7,810 nucleotides of DNA, taken from positions 1-7,810 of the forward strand of contig CAZLCL010000036.1 of assembly GCA_964558315.1 (NCBI GenBank), in the 5' to 3' direction. This document shows, one piece after another, positions 6,891 through 7,810 of the stretch (positions are counted from its first letter, which is position 1; each line of letters opens with the position of its first letter). The notes under the pieces are model-generated. The model saw nothing but the letters and a program-made list of their open reading frames with translations. It was not told where the DNA came from and did no database searches. Both the position numbers and the translations under genes were made by a program. The DNA is from MWCM01 sp964558315. GTDB taxonomy: Bacteria > Patescibacteriota > UBA1384 > XYA2-FULL-43-10.

Positions 6891-7013
6891 CACCTTCCCA
6901 TGTTCACCAACTGGGGTCGTAGTTCAGTTGGTTAGAACGCCACACTGTCACTGTGGAGGTCGCCGGTTCGAGTCCGGTCGATCCCGCCAGTGAACATGGG
7001 AAGGTGTTTTTTT
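6891..7013 (+). terminator. 17-bp stem enclosing tRNA-Asp, with T-run
   Basis: CACCTTCCCATGTTCAC (6891-6907) and GTGAACATGGGAAGGTG (6990-7006) are perfect reverse complements. The 3' arm begins right after the encoded CCA and is followed by seven T (7007-7013). In RNA the arms would form a stem stacked near the acceptor stem, leaving 5 nt on the 5' side and the 4-nt GCCA on the 3' side. It has the two marks of an intrinsic terminator (GC-containing stem, U-tract), but with a whole tRNA as its loop. It may also be a processing stem for RNase III or RNase P, as with rRNA flanks. The identical arm at 6768-6784 could compete for the same partner. Confidence 0.6.
6913..6989 (+). tRNA. tRNA-Asp (GTC anticodon), intact copy
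   Basis: The 77-nt cloverleaf is complete: acceptor GGGGTCG/CGATCCC with one G-U pair, D-stem GTTC/GAAC, anticodon stem CCACA/TGTGG around CTGTCAC (anticodon GTC, aspartate), T-stem GCCGG/CCGGT with loop TTCGAGT, discriminator G and encoded CCA. The first 52 nt are the same as in the two upstream tRNA-like copies. It is enclosed by a 17-bp inverted repeat and followed by a T-run. It has no promoter of its own that I can see. Confidence 0.96.
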
Positions 7014-7103
7014 ATGCATTTTTTATGATTATTTTAAAATATTTTTCTTAATTTACCACATACTCTTGCTTTCGTGGCTGGTAATGATAGAATAAAATTA
7101 GGA

Positions 7104-7132
7104 TTGACATATTTAACAAATTATGTTATAAA
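7104..7132 (+). promoter_or_regulatory. Near-consensus promoter of the signal-peptidase-like gene
   Basis: A perfect TTGACA (7104-7109) is followed after 17 bp by TATAAA (7127-7132). Transcription would begin near 7139, giving a leader of about 100 nt that carries a 53-nt hairpin, a GAAA-loop hairpin and the ribosome site. Confidence 0.65.
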
Positions 7133-7156
7133 TGCAGGTTTGGCACTTTAAAAAAC

Positions 7157-7209
7157 ATATTCTTTTACCCAATGTTGCAACAGTTGTTTCAATTTGGGTA
7201 AAAGAATAT
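7157..7209 (+). repeat. 53-nt near-perfect inverted repeat in leader
   Basis: ATATTCTTTTACCCAA (7157-7172) pairs perfectly with TTGGGTAAAAGAATAT (7194-7209). Inside, TTGCAACA (7175-7182) pairs with TGTTTCAA (7185-7192) with one mismatch across a 2-nt turn, so nearly the whole 53 nt form one long hairpin. The inner TGTTGCAACA (7173-7182) is also a perfect palindrome by itself. No T-run follows, so it is not an ordinary terminator. It sits in the putative leader, at the step from AT-rich to GC-rich sequence. It could be a regulatory stem, an operator, or the trace of a miniature mobile element. Confidence 0.6.
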
Positions 7210-7211
7210 CA

Positions 7212-7230
7212 GCGCGAAAGCGCGGAAAGG
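7212..7230 (+). promoter_or_regulatory. GAAA-tetraloop hairpin and ribosome site
   Basis: GCGC-GAAA-GCGC (7212-7223) is a stable hairpin with a GNRA-type loop. It abuts GGAAAGG (7224-7230), which lies 9 nt before the ATG at 7240. The hairpin could stabilise the mRNA 5' end or affect ribosome access to the adjacent site. A function is inferred from position only. Confidence 0.4.
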
Positions 7231-7239
7231 TGTGTCAAA

Positions 7240-7810
7240 ATGGCGCAAGCCATTTCCCCTGTGTCATCGCGGGTGTTCCTTAACATGTCCGTGAACTGGC
7301 GCTTTGTGGCCAGACTCACGGCCCCCTTTGTGGGAGTAACGATACTGTTCCTCGCGCCATTGCTGTTCGGATGGCGCCCCGTGTTGGGGCGGTCAATGCA
7401 ACCGACCCTGCCCCGAGTCGGCGGGTTTTTCACGGCCATCAACACTTCGCCACAGGTGGGGGACCTGGTCGCCCTCGAAAACGGATCGGCCCTCGGCCGG
7501 TCCATTAAGAGGGTAAAGTCCCTTACCCCCAAAGGAGTGGTAGTTGTTGGCGACAATGCCAACAACTCCATGGACTCCGAATGGAGGGGCGGGGCTAGCG
7601 ATAAGGTTATCGCGATCCCGCTCTCCGACGTTCGGAAGATAGGCGACATCTGGTCGCCTACCCGGTTTTCTCGAATGTTTACCGCCCGCGGCCGAGCGAT
7701 AAACTGGGCGCAGTTTCATTACGCACCCCACGAAATTATCACAGCTGGGGGCTCAGTTGTCGCCTCGCGTGGCAACAAAACCTACCTCTCCACGCCACGG
7801 CCGCGGTTCC
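7240..7810 (+). CDS. Signal peptidase I-like S26 protease, 3' end outside window
   Basis: The frame is open from ATG 7240 to the window edge (190 residues, no stop). The family's signature boxes occur in order: one N-terminal membrane helix (about 22-44), GRSMQPTL with catalytic Ser52, VGDLVALE (73-80), IKRVKSL with the general-base Lys90, and VVGDNANNSMDSEW (102-115), the G-D-N...N-S...D-S box. Type I signal peptidases use a Ser-Lys dyad to cleave leader peptides on the outer face of the membrane (established knowledge). Position about 120 onward continues for at least 70 residues beyond the usual core, rich in Arg, Ser and aromatics, with no motif I recognise. GGAAAGG 9 nt upstream supports this start; an internal ATG at 7285 (MSVNWRF) is an alternative. 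It is strongly GC-rich (39/60 sampled) against an AT-rich upstream region, suggesting a different origin from the core. It could be a main leader peptidase or a specialised one. Confidence 0.85.
   Translation, partial: MAQAISPVSSRVFLNMSVNWRFVARLTAPFVGVTILFLAPLLFGWRPVLGRSMQPTLPRVGGFFTAINTSPQVGDLVALENGSALGRSIKRVKSLTPKGVVVVGDNANNSMDSEWRGGASDKVIAIPLSDVRKIGDIWSPTRFSRMFTARGRAINWAQFHYAPHEIITAGGSVVASRGNKTYLSTPRPRF

Larger units (their letters stand above)
6667..6912 (+). repeat. Tandem repeat, two identical 123-bp units
   Basis: 6667-6789 and 6790-6912 are identical by eye over all 123 positions. Each unit has 52 nt equal to the 5' part of tRNA-Asp (through the variable loop), then 71 nt of other sequence (6719-6789 and 6842-6912). 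The 71-nt part holds a GC hairpin, a CGATCCCG that matches the tRNA acceptor 3' strand, an AT-rich linker, and CACCTTCCCATGTTCAC (6768-6784, 6891-6907), the exact reverse complement of the trailer after the intact tRNA-Asp. Perfect identity implies recent duplication, gene conversion or an assembly error. Confidence 0.9.

Noticed and set aside
6667..6989. CRISPR array
   Set aside because: There are only two full direct repeats with no variable spacers, and the repeated part is recognisable tRNA sequence.
6890..7007. MDA-type inverted chimera producing the complementary 17-mers
   Set aside because: The complementarity stops sharply at 17 bp on both sides. A foldback chimera would continue into the tRNA or the T-run. 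An assembly error in repeat number remains possible.
7209..7731. Two minus-strand ORFs of 146 and 112 residues
   Set aside because: They are antisense shadows of the signal-peptidase gene, which carries all family motifs on the plus strand; GC-rich sequence has few stops in any frame.

Overview
The window looks like a piece of a draft bacterial genome with a very AT-rich core. Hand counts give 12/60 G+C at 5881-5940 and 22/60 inside the enolase gene. Two GC-rich genes sit at the edges (33/60 at 121-180, 39/60 at 7381-7440) and both point outward. Reading frames fit the standard bacterial code: TAA, TAG and TGA all end genes, and no internal TGA needs to be read as sense. All three intact tRNA genes encode CCA. 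The lineage cannot be fixed from the sequence. A reduced, AT-rich bacterium such as a Patescibacteria/CPR member would fit the gene mix, but that is only an impression.

Layout. 32-526 (-) is an unrecognised GC-rich 164-residue protein with hairpins in its leader. 527-928 is a long AT-rich regulatory stretch with a palindrome, a 21-bp direct repeat and a promoter, and it leads into enolase (929-2215, +). Convergent to enolase is a minus-strand cluster, read from right to left: tRNA-Gly, tRNA-Thr, a 110-residue membrane protein, a membrane-embedded GT2 glycosyltransferase, a GT39 (PMT/ArnT-like) membrane glycosyltransferase broken by a 100-N scaffold gap, and an ALG5-like polyprenyl-phosphate glycosyltransferase. 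The protein genes overlap or lie 12-17 nt apart, so they are probably one operon. The ALG5-like enzyme could make a polyprenyl-phosphate sugar that the GT39 enzyme uses as donor outside the membrane, while the GT2 protein builds or exports a glycan. This is a plausible cell-surface glycosylation module.

6410-6666 is a divergent AT-rich spacer with promoter-like sequences for the tRNAs on both sides and no credible gene. On the plus strand, a strong promoter at 6627-6655 reads into two identical 123-bp units. Each unit begins with the first 52 nt of tRNA-Asp but replaces the T-arm with a different GC hairpin and lacks CCA. The intact tRNA-Asp follows (6913-6989). A 17-nt sequence in each unit is the exact reverse complement of the trailer just after tRNA-Asp, which ends in a run of seven T. 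The tRNA therefore lies inside a perfect 17-bp flanking stem that appears to double as its terminator. This is the most unusual part of the window.

After that come a consensus-like promoter (7104-7132), a 53-nt near-perfect hairpin, a GAAA-tetraloop hairpin, and a GC-rich signal-peptidase-I-like gene from 7240 that runs off the end of the window with an open frame.
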